DNA of 64,000 nucleotides, taken from contig NZ_CP107954.1 of the NCBI RefSeq assembly GCF_036067295.1, positions 7,688,001-7,752,000 of the forward strand. Reading direction: 5' to 3'. The position numbers and the translations under genes are program-made. The notes under the pieces are model-generated. The model searched no databases. It was not told where the DNA came from and saw only the letters and a program-made list of their open reading frames with translations. This DNA is from Kribbella sp. NBC_00382. Its GTDB lineage: Bacteria; Actinomycetota; Actinomycetes; Propionibacteriales; Kribbellaceae. Positions 34,054 to 43,020 of the stretch are shown piece after piece. The stretch's first letter is position 1; the number at the start of each line of letters is the position of its first letter.

Positions 34054-35457
34054 ATGACTCAAGTCCGATCGAGAGCCGATGCGAAGCCGGCCGAACGCTC
34101 GGCCAAGTTGGGCCTGACGCAGTCGACAGCCCTGGTGATGGGAAGCATCATCGGGGTCGGCATCTTCAGCCTCCCCTACGCCTTGGCCGCCTACGGCCCG
34201 ATCAGCCTGCTCGCGATGGCGATCGCTACCATTGGCGCCGTCGCCTTGGCGATGATGTTCGCGGTGATGTCGCGCCGCCTTCCGGCTGACGGCGGACCGT
34301 ACGCCTACGCACGCGCCGCATTCGGCAACGGGCTCGGTTTCAGCAACGCCTGGTCCTACTGGATCACGGCCTGGGCAGGCAACGCAGCGATCGCGGTGGG
34401 CTGGGTCTACTACGTCGAGAAGTTCGTCAACAAGGGCGGCGCCACCGGGTGGTCCATCGTGATCGCCCTGACGGGCCTGTGGATCCCGGCGGCGGTCAAC
34501 CTGTCCGGCGTCCGCAACATGGGCATCTTCCAGCTCTGGACAACAGTGCTCAAGTTCATTCCGCTGGCACTGATGTCCAGCGTCGGTCTGTTCTTCGTCG
34601 TCGGCGGAAACTTCACCCCCTGGAACATCAGCGGCGACAGCAACCTGTCCGCCGTCGGCGGCGCCATGGCCATCTGCTTGTTCAGCTACCTCGGCGTCGA
34701 GACCGCGTCGGTCGCAGCCGCCAAGGTCCGCGACCCTGCCCGCAACGTCGGTAGATCCACGATTTACGGAACCCTCGCCAGCGGTGTCGTCTACATGCTG
34801 TCCCTGATCGCCGTCTTCGGCATCCTGCCCGCCGGCGTCCTGGCTCTGGACGGCAACAAGGCGTCGTACTCCGCAGCCGCTGACGCGATCGTCGGACACG
34901 GCTCGTGGGCCGGCAACCTGGTAGCGATCGCAGTCATCATCTCCGGCATCGGCGCACTGAACGGCTGGACCATGATCTGCGCCGAAATGCCTTTGGCCGC
35001 AGCCAAGGACGGCCTGTTCCCGAAGCGGTTCGCGGTCTTGTCCGCCCGTCGGGTGCCTGCCTTCGGCATCGTCGCCTCGACCGCACTCGCCTCCGCCGCC
35101 GTGATCCTCAGCTACCTCGGAACCAGCGGTGCCACCGTCTTCACGACCCTCGTCCTGATGACCGGCATCACCTCCGCAATCCCCTATGCGTTCTCGGCCC
35201 TCGCCCAGATCGTCTGGCGTCGGCACGACCGCCGGCACGGCTTCACTCCGCGGTTCTATCTCGACGTCAGCGTGGCCGCCGTGGCCTTCGCGCTGTCGCT
35301 GGCGTTCATCTACTTCTCCCGCAACACCGGACAGACCTGGTACGTCGTGTGGGGCCCCTTCCTGATGGCAGCCGTGGCCGCCCTGGCCGGCATCCCGATC
35401 TACCTGTCGAAACGCAGCTCGATGACCGAGCCCGAGCCGGTACCGGAGTACCGATGA
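34054..35457 (+). CDS. arcD: APC-family arginine/ornithine antiporter-like permease
   Basis: A 467-residue permease of the amino acid-polyamine-cation superfamily with about 12 helices. Helix 1 has TALVMGSIIGVGIFSLPYAL, containing the conserved substrate-contacting GxGIF motif; helix 6 has AICLFSYLGVETASVAA, typical of the ArcD/AdiC/CadB exchangers. GGAGGAGGA before ATG 34054 decides the start over an upstream in-frame GTG/ATG. As first gene of an arcABC operon it should swap arginine for ornithine without energy cost. The specific substrate is inferred from context. Confidence 0.88.
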   Translation: MTQVRSRADAKPAERSAKLGLTQSTALVMGSIIGVGIFSLPYALAAYGPISLLAMAIATIGAVALAMMFAVMSRRLPADGGPYAYARAAFGNGLGFSNAWSYWITAWAGNAAIAVGWVYYVEKFVNKGGATGWSIVIALTGLWIPAAVNLSGVRNMGIFQLWTTVLKFIPLALMSSVGLFFVVGGNFTPWNISGDSNLSAVGGAMAICLFSYLGVETASVAAAKVRDPARNVGRSTIYGTLASGVVYMLSLIAVFGILPAGVLALDGNKASYSAAADAIVGHGSWAGNLVAIAVIISGIGALNGWTMICAEMPLAAAKDGLFPKRFAVLSARRVPAFGIVASTALASAAVILSYLGTSGATVFTTLVLMTGITSAIPYAFSALAQIVWRRHDRRHGFTPRFYLDVSVAAVAFALSLAFIYFSRNTGQTWYVVWGPFLMAAVAALAGIPIYLSKRSSMTEPEPVPEYR

Positions 35458-35494
35458 CCTCGCCGCTCTTCCACCACCCGAAAGGCAGCCACTG

Positions 35495-36724
35495 ATGAGA
35501 TTCCATGTCGATTCCGAAGTCGGTCAGCTCAAGCAGGCCATCGTCCACCGGCCGGGGATCGAGCTGAACCGACTCACCCCGGAGAACGTCGACGAGCTGC
35601 TCTTCGACGACGTGATGTGGTCGCACCGGGCCCGCGAAGAGCATGACGCCTTCGTCAAGCAACTCGAGGCCGGCGGGGTCGTCGTCCACCACTTCGCGAC
35701 CCTGCTGGAGGAAGCGCTCGACACCATCGGCGCTCGTCAGTTCCTCCAGGACCGGCTCGTGACGGCGAACCGCTTCGGCCCGGCGCTGGACGGCCCGCTC
35801 GACGAGTTGGTCGGGTCCACTCCGGCGAAGCTGCTGGCCGAGCTGCTGATCGGCGGCGTACTCAAGGAGGATGTGTCGCACCTGCTGCAGGCGCCAAGCC
35901 TCTTGATGGACTACCTGGCGGCCGACGACTTCCTGCTCCGGCCTCTGCCGAACCACTTGTTCCAGCGCGACAACTCAGCCTGGATCTACGACGGCGTCTC
36001 CATCAACCCGATGGCGAAACCGGCCAGAAGGCGCGAGACGATCAACTCGCGCGTCGTCTACAACTTCCACCCGATGTTCCGGGAGACCCCGCCGACTTTC
36101 CTTTACGGCAACGACTCCCAGGCCCACGACTCAGCGACCATCGAGGGCGGCGACATCACTGTCATCGGCAACCGGGCCGTGATGATCGGGATGGGCGAAC
36201 GCTCCACCCCGCAGGGCGTCGAGACGTTGGCTCGCAGCCTCTTCCACGCCGGGACCGTTGACAAGGTGATCGTCGTCGAACTCCCGAAGTCACGGGCCTT
36301 CATGCACCTGGACACCGTGATGACGATGATCGACCGCGACGCCTTCTGCATCTATCCCTACCTGCCGGACGAGCTGCGCTCTTTCACTCTCACGTCGGTC
36401 GGTACCGGCGGAGACTTCAAGCTCGAGGAGAACAGCGAACTGTTCCCCGCCGTCGCCGACGCCCTCGGCCTGGACAGCCTCCGGCTCCTGCGCACGCCGA
36501 TCGACAAGAAGGGCGCTCAGCGGGAGCAGTGGAACGACAGCAACAACTTCCTGGCCGTCTCCCCCGGCGTGATCCTCGGCTACGAACGCAACACGACCAC
36601 CAACCAGTACCTGACCGACCAGGGCATCGAGATCATCCCCGTCGTCGGCGAGGAACTCGGCCGCGGCCGCGGCGGACCCCGCTGCATGACCTGCCCGATC
36701 GAACGAGAGGCAGTCTCGTCATGA
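35495..36724 (+). CDS. arcA: Arginine deiminase
   Basis: A 409-residue enzyme hydrolysing arginine to citrulline and ammonia. Guanidino-group enzyme signatures are intact: FQRDNSAWIYDGVSINPMA, IEGGDITVIGNRAVMIGMGE, FMHLDTVMTMID (catalytic His) and the terminal GRGGPRCMTCPIERE with the nucleophilic Cys (about 397). The usual ending is RCMSMP; here a second Cys replaces Met three residues after the nucleophile, which might affect redox sensitivity. It lies 37 bases after arcD and overlaps arcB by 4 bases (ATGA). Confidence 0.95.
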   Translation: MRFHVDSEVGQLKQAIVHRPGIELNRLTPENVDELLFDDVMWSHRAREEHDAFVKQLEAGGVVVHHFATLLEEALDTIGARQFLQDRLVTANRFGPALDGPLDELVGSTPAKLLAELLIGGVLKEDVSHLLQAPSLLMDYLAADDFLLRPLPNHLFQRDNSAWIYDGVSINPMAKPARRRETINSRVVYNFHPMFRETPPTFLYGNDSQAHDSATIEGGDITVIGNRAVMIGMGERSTPQGVETLARSLFHAGTVDKVIVVELPKSRAFMHLDTVMTMIDRDAFCIYPYLPDELRSFTLTSVGTGGDFKLEENSELFPAVADALGLDSLRLLRTPIDKKGAQREQWNDSNNFLAVSPGVILGYERNTTTNQYLTDQGIEIIPVVGEELGRGRGGPRCMTCPIEREAVSS

Positions 36725-37722
36725 CCCACGACCTGCACGGCAGAAGCTTCCTCAAGGAGCTCGACTTCACACCGGACGAGTGGCGTGGCTTGCTCACCCT
36801 CGCCGGTGAGCTGAAGGTCGGCAAGAAGGCAGGCACCGAGCACCAGTACCTGACCGGGAAGAACCTCGCGCTCATCTTCGAGAAGGCCTCGACCCGCACA
36901 CGCTGCGCCTTCGAGGTCGCTGCCCATGACCAAGGCGCCCACGTGACCTACCTCGACCCGACTGGCTCGCACCTGGGTCACAAGGAATCCGCGGCCGACA
37001 CTGCGCGAGTACTGGCCCGCATGTACGACGGCATCGAGTACCGCGGCTTCAGCCAGCAGACGGCCGAGACGCTCGCGACCTGGTCCGGCGTACCGGTCTG
37101 GAACGGTCTGACCGACGAGTGGCACCCGACCCAGTCGCTCTGCGACATGCTCACCATGCGCGAACACGCCGGTAAGCCCGACCACGAGATCTCGTTCGCC
37201 TTCGTCGGCGACGCAGCCGACAACGTCGCCAACTCACTCCTGATCGCCGGCGCGATGCTCGGCATGGACGTCCGAATGGTCTCGCCTGCATCCCTCACCA
37301 ATCCCGAGTCAGTGATCAAGGCAGCCGAGAGCATCGCGGCGGACACCGGGGCGAAGATCACCCGCACCAGCGACATCACGACCGGAGTGGCAGGTGCCGA
37401 CTTCATCTACACAGATGTCTGGGTCTCGATGGGAGAGCCTGTCGAAGCCTGGGCAGACCGAATCGCCTTGCTGACGCCGTACCAGGTCACCTCAGACCTG
37501 CTGGCCCGGACCGGCAACCCTGCGGTCAAGTTCATGCACTGCCTGCCGGCCTTCCACGACCGTCAAACCGAGGTCGGCGAAGACCTCTACCGCCAGACCG
37601 GCCTCACCTCGCTCGAGGTGACCGACGAGGTCTTCGAGTCACCGGCCTCGATCGTCTTCGACCAGGCCGAGAACCGCCTGCACACCATCAAGGCCGTCAT
37701 GGTCGCCACCCTGGGACGCTGA
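36721..37722 (+). CDS. arcB: Ornithine carbamoyltransferase, catabolic type by context
   Basis: A 333-residue OTCase. The carbamoyl-phosphate-binding STRTR (residues 57-61) and the ornithine-side HCLPAFHD (His about 273) are intact. The length (333 residues) matches catabolic ArcB better than the shorter biosynthetic ArgF. It phosphorolyses citrulline to ornithine and carbamoyl phosphate in this pathway. ATG 36721 overlaps the arcA stop, and carbamate kinase follows after 2 bases, so catabolic function is well supported by the operon. Confidence 0.95.
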   Translation: MTHDLHGRSFLKELDFTPDEWRGLLTLAGELKVGKKAGTEHQYLTGKNLALIFEKASTRTRCAFEVAAHDQGAHVTYLDPTGSHLGHKESAADTARVLARMYDGIEYRGFSQQTAETLATWSGVPVWNGLTDEWHPTQSLCDMLTMREHAGKPDHEISFAFVGDAADNVANSLLIAGAMLGMDVRMVSPASLTNPESVIKAAESIAADTGAKITRTSDITTGVAGADFIYTDVWVSMGEPVEAWADRIALLTPYQVTSDLLARTGNPAVKFMHCLPAFHDRQTEVGEDLYRQTGLTSLEVTDEVFESPASIVFDQAENRLHTIKAVMVATLGR

Positions 37723-37724
37723 CC

Positions 37725-38630
37725 ATGCGCATAGTCATCGCACTCGGCGGCAACGCCCTCCTGCGCCGTGGCGAGAAACCCGACGCCGCCACCCAGCTCG
37801 CGCATCTCGTCGCGGCAGCACCCGCCCTGGCCAAGATCGCCGCCGAACACGAGCTGGTACTTGTCCACGGCAACGGTCCGCAGGTCGGACTGCTCGCTCT
37901 CGAAAGCACCACGGACACCAGCTTGTCCCGCTCTTACCCGCTGAGCGACCTCGTCGCCGAAACTCAGGGAATGATCGGGTACTGGATCCAGCAGGCCCTC
38001 ACCAACGCCGGCCTGATGCATCCGGTCGTCACCCTCGTGACGCAAACCGTCGTCGACCAGAACGACCCCGGTTTCATCACTCCCACCAAGTTCATCGGCA
38101 GCGGCTACAGCGAGGACAAGGCCCACCAACTCGTCAAACGCAACAACTGGACCATCCGCCGCGACGGCAACAACTGGCGCCGAGTGGTCGCTTCCCCCAA
38201 GCCTCAACGAATCGTCGAGCTCGACACCGCCGAGATCCTCCTGCAGCACCACACGACCGTCGTACTCGCAGGCGGAGGCGGAATACCCGTCACCGAAGGC
38301 CCCGACGGCCTGACCGGCGCCGAAGCAGTCGTCGACAAGGATCACGCCGCCGCCCTCATCGCCACCGAACTCAAAGCCGACCTCTTAGTCATGCTGACCG
38401 ACGTACCGGCCGTCTACCTCGACTACGGCTCGCCGTCCGAGCGGCCTCTGCGCGACGTCACCCTCGCAGACCTGACCGGCCGCTCCTTTCCAGCCGGCTC
38501 GATGGGCCCGAAGATCGCCGCCGCCGTCCAGTTCGTCGCAACCACCCACGGCCGAGCAGCAATCGGCGCCTTGGACGACACAACCGCCGTGGTGGCCGGA
38601 ACAGCCGGCACCCAACTCACCACGACCTGA
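37725..38630 (+). CDS. arcC: Carbamate kinase
   Basis: A 301-residue amino-acid-kinase-fold enzyme making ATP from carbamoyl phosphate and ADP, the energy-yielding step of the arginine deiminase pathway. It begins MRIVIALGGNALLRRGE; HGNGPQVG, AGGGGIPV and AEAVVDKDHAAALIATEL supply the nucleotide and carbamate sites. It is 2 bases after arcB and is the last gene of the operon; a hairpin follows. The pathway also raises pH through ammonia. Confidence 0.95.
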   Translation: MRIVIALGGNALLRRGEKPDAATQLAHLVAAAPALAKIAAEHELVLVHGNGPQVGLLALESTTDTSLSRSYPLSDLVAETQGMIGYWIQQALTNAGLMHPVVTLVTQTVVDQNDPGFITPTKFIGSGYSEDKAHQLVKRNNWTIRRDGNNWRRVVASPKPQRIVELDTAEILLQHHTTVVLAGGGGIPVTEGPDGLTGAEAVVDKDHAAALIATELKADLLVMLTDVPAVYLDYGSPSERPLRDVTLADLTGRSFPAGSMGPKIAAAVQFVATTHGRAAIGALDDTTAVVAGTAGTQLTTT

Positions 38631-38640
38631 CGATGGGTGC

Positions 38641-38673
38641 CCACTCTCGTTTCGCGCAACGAGAAGCGAGTGG
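38641..38673 (+). terminator. Possible terminator of the arc operon
   Basis: CCACTC (38641-38646) pairs with GAGTGG (38668-38673) and TCGTT (38647-38651) with AACGA (38658-38662), leaving a 5-base bulge on the 3' side. It sits 10 bases after the arcC stop. Confidence 0.5.
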
Positions 38674-38688
38674 CGAGGCAGCCTGGGG

Positions 38689-38809
38689 TTACTTCAGCTC
38701 GGCGGAGGTCTTGCCCAGCAGCCTGCGGGCGACGATCAACTGCTGGATTTGTTGGGTGCCTTCGAAGATGTCGAGGATCTTCGCGGTGCACGCGAGGGCA
38801 TATTGGCCA
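38689..38809 (-). pseudogene. C-terminal scrap of an acyl-CoA dehydrogenase
   Basis: The minus strand reads AKILDIFEGTQQIQQLIVAR followed by RLLGKTSAELK and a stop. This is the highly conserved C-terminal helix of acyl-CoA dehydrogenases (FAD/dimer contact motif IFEGTxQIQ). Upstream the similarity is lost within about ten codons, so only the last about 35 of some 380 residues survive. A clear gene scrap marking the start of the decayed zone. Confidence 0.75.
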
Positions 38810-38862
38810 TCGCAGACGATATGCCCTCTGACCTGCGGTTTTCCTCTCAACAGCCCTCAACC

Positions 38863-39208
38863 CTAACCATCGCTTGCCAACGTCTCACGGAGCAGTGACG
38901 GAGCTGGCCCGAACGGCAAACCGCGATCGCAGAGATCCCGTCCGCCAAACGGATCGTGCGCGTCTCCTCTCCTCGCGCGACTTAGGTCGCAGCCATCGAT
39001 GATTTCGGTAGCTGCCTGCGCCACGTCTTTCAGCCATAAATCCGTTGCGGTCCAAGGCATGCTCGCCGGCCTCTACCTCGAGGCCCCACCCCGTCAAGAT
39101 CGCAGCCTCTGCCTTGAGCTGCTCAGAACTCGGACAACTCCCAGGCGACGGCAACCGCACCCGATCGCCCGGTCTCGACTTCGGCGGGACGCCGTCAGCA
39201 CGTTGCAT
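38863..39208 (-). pseudogene. Broken LD-carboxypeptidase (S66) 5' part
   Basis: ATG 39208 begins MQRADGVPPKSRPGDRVRLP, then LKAEAAILTGWGLEVEAGEH, closely fitting the N-terminus of peptidase S66/LD-carboxypeptidases. Downstream, GAGSYR breaks frame: the continuation IIDGCDLSRARR lies in another frame, matching the family's YRIADGLDxxxxRRDPKPL. The catalytic Ser region and the rest are missing. A deletion plus a frameshift make a working enzyme impossible. Confidence 0.5.
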
Positions 39209-39309
39209 GGCAGGTCAGCACCTTCCCAGCAGGTCCATCAGGTTCGGCCATCCCCTGTACTGCTGTGGAGACCGTGCGACCAAGGCGGCAGCCACGGTAC
39301 CAGCGGCTG

Positions 39310-40221
39310 TTACTCGCCGGAGAGTTCGTCGAAGTCTAGGGTGGCCCAGCGGAAGTGGATGGGGGCATTGAGGGTGGCGGGGAGTTTGCCGAGGCCTTGG
39401 ATGACGGTGGTTGGGCCGGTGGCGTGGCCTACGGCGTAGAGGTATGCGGTATCGGTGTCCTTGTCGAGGCCGAAGAGGAGGGTGCCTTGGGAGCCGCACT
39501 TTTCGGCAATCAGGGTCTCGAAGCCTTGCCAGGTTGCGGTGCGGACCTTTTTCACCACCGGCTTCATCGGGGCGGTGGTCGGGATGTGGATGGTGTAGAT
39601 CGCCCCGCCCTTGGTGTTCGCCAGGAAGGTGTCGTACGTCTGCGTCTTGCTGATCAGGACCATCGTCTTGATCGCGGCGAACCCGGGCGCGGATCCCGCG
39701 TTCCGCCATACCCCTCGGCTGTCGACAGTCCAGCGGAACAGCGTGCCGTCGTTGCGCAGGCCGTACTCGTTCGTGTGGGAGGAAGTCCCGTTGTACGGCG
39801 CGTACCGCGACTCCTGCAAGACCACGAACGCGTCCCAGCCGCCGCCGATCCGCTGCAGGACCACCGACTCGGGGATGACGGTTCCGTCGACGAGCGCGTC
39901 GTACCGGGTCCGGTACAGGGCCGATCCGATCACGACGTACCCGAAGACCCTTGGTCCGCCGGCAACCGGTTCGTAGACCATTGCGGTACTCAGTCGCGTG
40001 GCGCCGTCCGGGTATAGGTCACGGGCGATGACCCGCACGCCCCCGATGGTGGGCGGCGTCGTCGCGACGATGTCCTGCCCCTGCGAGTCGCCCGTCGCCG
40101 AGACCGACCCCACAGCCATCCGGCACTGCGCCGAGGCCGTTGCCACGCTTGCGACCGCTGGTTCGGGTAGAAGGCCCGCGGTCAGGACTGCCGCGGCCAG
40201 TACGCCCGTCATTCGCTTCAT
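39310..40221 (-). CDS. Secreted protein of unknown function, beta-propeller-like
   Basis: A 303-residue exported protein. The signal peptide is MKRMTGVLAAAVLTAGLLPE with cleavage near AVAS. The mature part has repeated strand-like units (RVFGYVVIGSALYRTRYDAL, WDAFVVLQESRYAPYNGTSS, GTLFRWTVDSRGVW, LLFGLDKDTDTAYLYAVGHA) of the kind found in beta-propellers or tachylectin-like folds, but I recognise no named family. ATG 40221 has GAGGGG upstream; GTG 40230 is an alternative. An intact gene inside an otherwise decayed stretch. Confidence 0.75.
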   Translation of the reverse strand: MKRMTGVLAAAVLTAGLLPEPAVASVATASAQCRMAVGSVSATGDSQGQDIVATTPPTIGGVRVIARDLYPDGATRLSTAMVYEPVAGGPRVFGYVVIGSALYRTRYDALVDGTVIPESVVLQRIGGGWDAFVVLQESRYAPYNGTSSHTNEYGLRNDGTLFRWTVDSRGVWRNAGSAPGFAAIKTMVLISKTQTYDTFLANTKGGAIYTIHIPTTAPMKPVVKKVRTATWQGFETLIAEKCGSQGTLLFGLDKDTDTAYLYAVGHATGPTTVIQGLGKLPATLNAPIHFRWATLDFDELSGE

Positions 40222-40272
40222 GGAAGCCACCCCTCATCATCTAACTCGATGCGAGAAGCCGACCGAAAGTTG

Positions 40273-40410
40273 TCAGCCGCGACAGGTAGATCCGGCCGGC
40301 CCTTGAACAGCCTCGTCGGCGACCCAGCGCAGGATGTCGCCAGGCTGGCAGTCCAGCGCCTCACACAGCGCCTCCAGCGTACTGAACGGGACCGCCTTCG
40401 CGCGCAAGAC
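40273..40410 (-). pseudogene. C-terminal scrap of an XRE/YozG-type regulator
   Basis: The minus strand reads VPFSTLEALCEALDCQPGDI followed by LRWVADEAVQ and a stop. This is the end of the helix-turn-helix of small Cro/C1 regulators (the YozG type reads LxxICxALDCQPGDILEW). No start codon or recognition helix is left upstream, so the gene is N-terminally truncated. Confidence 0.55.
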
Positions 40411-40630
40411 GAGAGCCGCTGCAGCAACGGCCACCAAAACGGTAGCCGATGGCGCCGCGAGTTCGGCGCAGGTCGGTCAGCTGGGCCCGCGATGCGGATG
40501 CCGCTCGGCATCGCGACCGTTCAGCGCTCCGCGGCCCGGCGGCGTCCGACCCGGCCGAGCATCGTGGTGCGATCGGTGATCCCCCGGCCGACGTTGTCTT
40601 GCACGAGTGCAATGGGCAAGACCCTCGTGG

Positions 40631-41178
40631 TCACTGCAACCGTAACGGTCTGCGCTGCCGCGAGGCGCCCAGGACCTGTCCAGAAAGGTCGGACACGACC
40701 CACTTGTTGTCGATCGCTACTGGTTCTACATCACGAACGATGCCGGTGCTCTTGGGTGTGTGCGTGGTGTTCGCGGTGATCGTATGCGTGTCCACGCGTA
40801 GGGTCCGCGGTCACTCCTTGGAGAGCGTTGGGCGGCCTCGGCACGGCGGGTTTGAAGCCCAGCGGCTGCAGATCGACCACTGAACCATCGTCGGCCAGCA
40901 CCGCCAGCCGTGATCGCACGAGCGTTTCGCGCCCGAAGCCTGCTTCTCGCGGTCGATCTACCAAACTGGTACCGCCATCGGGCGGCGTACCCGATCTGCC
41001 ACACAGACCCAGGTTCCAGCACTTCACTGGCGCCCCAGTTCTCGAGCAGGATCGCCGGCCAGGCGTCCGCTGCTCGCAGCAGCAACTCTTGCCGGAAGAT
41101 GATCCCCGCTAACGCATTCACCTCGTACAATCGCTGCCTCCCATCGGACGAGACGCGGCCTGTCTCCACATCATTCAT
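40631..41178 (-). pseudogene. Probable frameshifted gene, family unknown
   Basis: ATG 41178 starts a plausible protein (MNDVETGRVSSDGRQRLYEV, ILLENWGASEVLEPGSVW), whose coding character then moves to a second frame (LVRSRLAVLADDGSVVDLQP, 40731-41027) and a third (STGIVRDVEPVAIDNKWVVS, ending 40631). Each segment reads like protein where the previous one loses sense, suggesting one gene with at least two frameshifts. No family recognised. Divergent from the 84-residue gene at 41271. Confidence 0.4.
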
Positions 41179-41270
41179 TGCAGCCTCCGAAACACGGCAT
41201 CCGTCCTTGCCGTGTCGAACATCGCCGCTCTGCTACGTCGTGAGAACCCGGATAGGGAGGTCTGCAACCT

Positions 41271-41525
41271 GTGGACATTGAGGAACTTTGGATTCGGCTG
41301 GCAGAAGCCGGCGTGTCAGCGCTGCTGAAGATCAACCATGAGCGATACGAAGAGCGCGGCAAATACTGGACACTCCTGGTGTCCGGGCCTTCGCTCGGCG
41401 AAGCAAGGTTCGTCCGCGCTGAGGAGTCCTCATTCGAGAGATGCCTCCAGGTCGGCCTAACTCGCTTAATGAGCAAGGGCGACCAATGGAGCCGGCTCTC
41501 AGAGCACCTGCCTAAAGGTCCATAG
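41271..41525 (+). CDS. 84-residue hypothetical protein
   Basis: GTG 41271 has GGGAGG upstream and encodes a compact, charged, soluble protein (DIEELWIRLAEAGVSALLKI, then WTLLVSGPSLGEARFVRAEE). Codon use is less GC-biased than in the neighbouring genes, consistent with transfer from another source. No family recognised. It sits at the edge of the recombinase-containing zone, so it could be mobile-element cargo. The 258 bases after it (41526-41783) hold only an imperfect inverted repeat (arms 41700-41710 and 41725-41739). Confidence 0.6.
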   Translation: MDIEELWIRLAEAGVSALLKINHERYEERGKYWTLLVSGPSLGEARFVRAEESSFERCLQVGLTRLMSKGDQWSRLSEHLPKGP

Positions 41526-41770
41526 ATCGGCAGTGCAGCCGAACAATCGTTGGCCTCAATTCCTTCTCCCCACGTTGACCTGTCGATCTAGGCGCGGACA
41601 GACGATCGGCTATGAGCCCGATCGCCTGACCGCGTACAGGACCTTTCCACTCAGCTAAGGCTCAGGCGTGTGGTTAAGGTGCGTGTTCGGCCTCGGACAC
41701 AACAAGCCGCAGACCTATGGGTCGGCGGCCTTCTTGTTGCCCAGGCTCTCTCGACCGCCTGGTAATGCGT

Positions 41771-43017
41771 TCAGGCACTCGATACCCGTAAGCGCCTCGC
41801 AGCTCCCCGGCGTCCAGGGAGGCACAACCTTGTAATGGCCGTCTCAGCAGCCCGCTTCTCTGCCACAGCAGCGTTGTACTGCTCCCGCAACGCTGCCGGA
41901 TCCCACCCCGCATCCAACGCCCGCTGCAGCCGTGCCATCACCACATCCACCGCCGCCACGCGATCCCGCAACTGCGCCACATGCTCGTCGCGACGCGCCG
42001 AACCGTCGTCAGCCGCCAGAAGTAAGTCAATCGTTACCTGCCGATTCAACAGCCCAAACAGCTTCCCGATCCACCGATTGATCGCCGGTGTGATCAGGTC
42101 CTCCCGAAGATAAATCTGCTGCGGATGCGCCAGCGCCGTAGCCGGCTCCGGCACCAAGGTCCGGGCGTTGCATCGGTGGTACTTCAGCTCCTTATGCCGC
42201 GCAGCCCCCTCCCATCTTCCGGTCACAAATCCCACACTTGATTCGCCCGCGCAGCTCATAGCTCCGCTCCTTCGGAGCGCGCCGCCGACTCCTCGACGAC
42301 CACTCGGCCACTCCACCGCTCCGCCTCTTCCGCTTCTCGAACTGAACCGCGGTAAACATCTCCACCGAAACGAGCGCCGGATGCGCCGGCTCCCGCGACC
42401 GCACAATCTTCGCCTGCGGCGACCGCCTGAACCTCGCGATGTAGCCCGCGGCAACATCGTCCGGATCCAGCAACTCCTCGACCTTCTGCCAGCGTCCGTA
42501 GATGGCGTATCCGGTATAGCGAGGGTTCTCGAGGATCGCGACGATAGTTGAGTGCTGCCAGCCGTCCATCTTCCGATGCCGATTCTGATGAGGCGCATGA
42601 GCCGACGGGCAAGGCACTCCATCCCGGTTCAGCTGCTCTGCGATCGCCTTCCTCCCCCATCCGGCGAGATACATCTCAAAGATCCTCTGCACCACCGCCG
42701 CTGCGAAGTCACCCACCACCAACACCCGCAACCGCTGCCCCTCCTGCGCCTTCCTCGGATGCGGATGAGGCCCACCATCCGCCACCACATACCCGTACGG
42801 CGGCCGCCCACCCTGATACCGCCCATCAATCAACACCTGAGCAGCCATCGCCGCCCGAACCCGCCGCCGCACATGCTGCCGCTCCGACTTCGACAACCCA
42901 CCAGTAATCGTCATAGCCATGTCATGCACGGTGTTCTCAGGATCGAACCGCCCACCCAAACTCGGTATCCACAGGGACACCCCATACCGATCAAACCTCG
43001 GCCAAGTCAGGCTGAAC
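41771..43017 (-). pseudogene. Serine recombinase, N-terminally truncated and frameshifted
   Basis: The minus strand encodes a large serine recombinase without its catalytic domain. From 43017, FSLTWPRFDRYGVSLWIPSL is followed by GRYQGGRPPYGYVVADGGPH (recombinase domain), ILENPRYTGYAIYGRW and the zinc-ribbon start YELRGRIKCGICDRKMGG. Near 42200 the frame breaks; the coiled-coil/C-terminal part (KELKYHRCNARTLVPEPATA, then VMARLQRALDAGWDPAALRE) continues in another frame to 41771. The N-terminal about 120 residues with the catalytic Ser are gone, cut at the junction with the next gene. Clear relic of an integrated element. Confidence 0.82.
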
Positions 43018-43020
43018 TGA

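Noticed and set aside
41637..41651. AGGACCTTTCCACTC as another DosR-like box
   Set aside because: Only the left half matches, and it lies in a decayed stretch with no gene start downstream on that strand.
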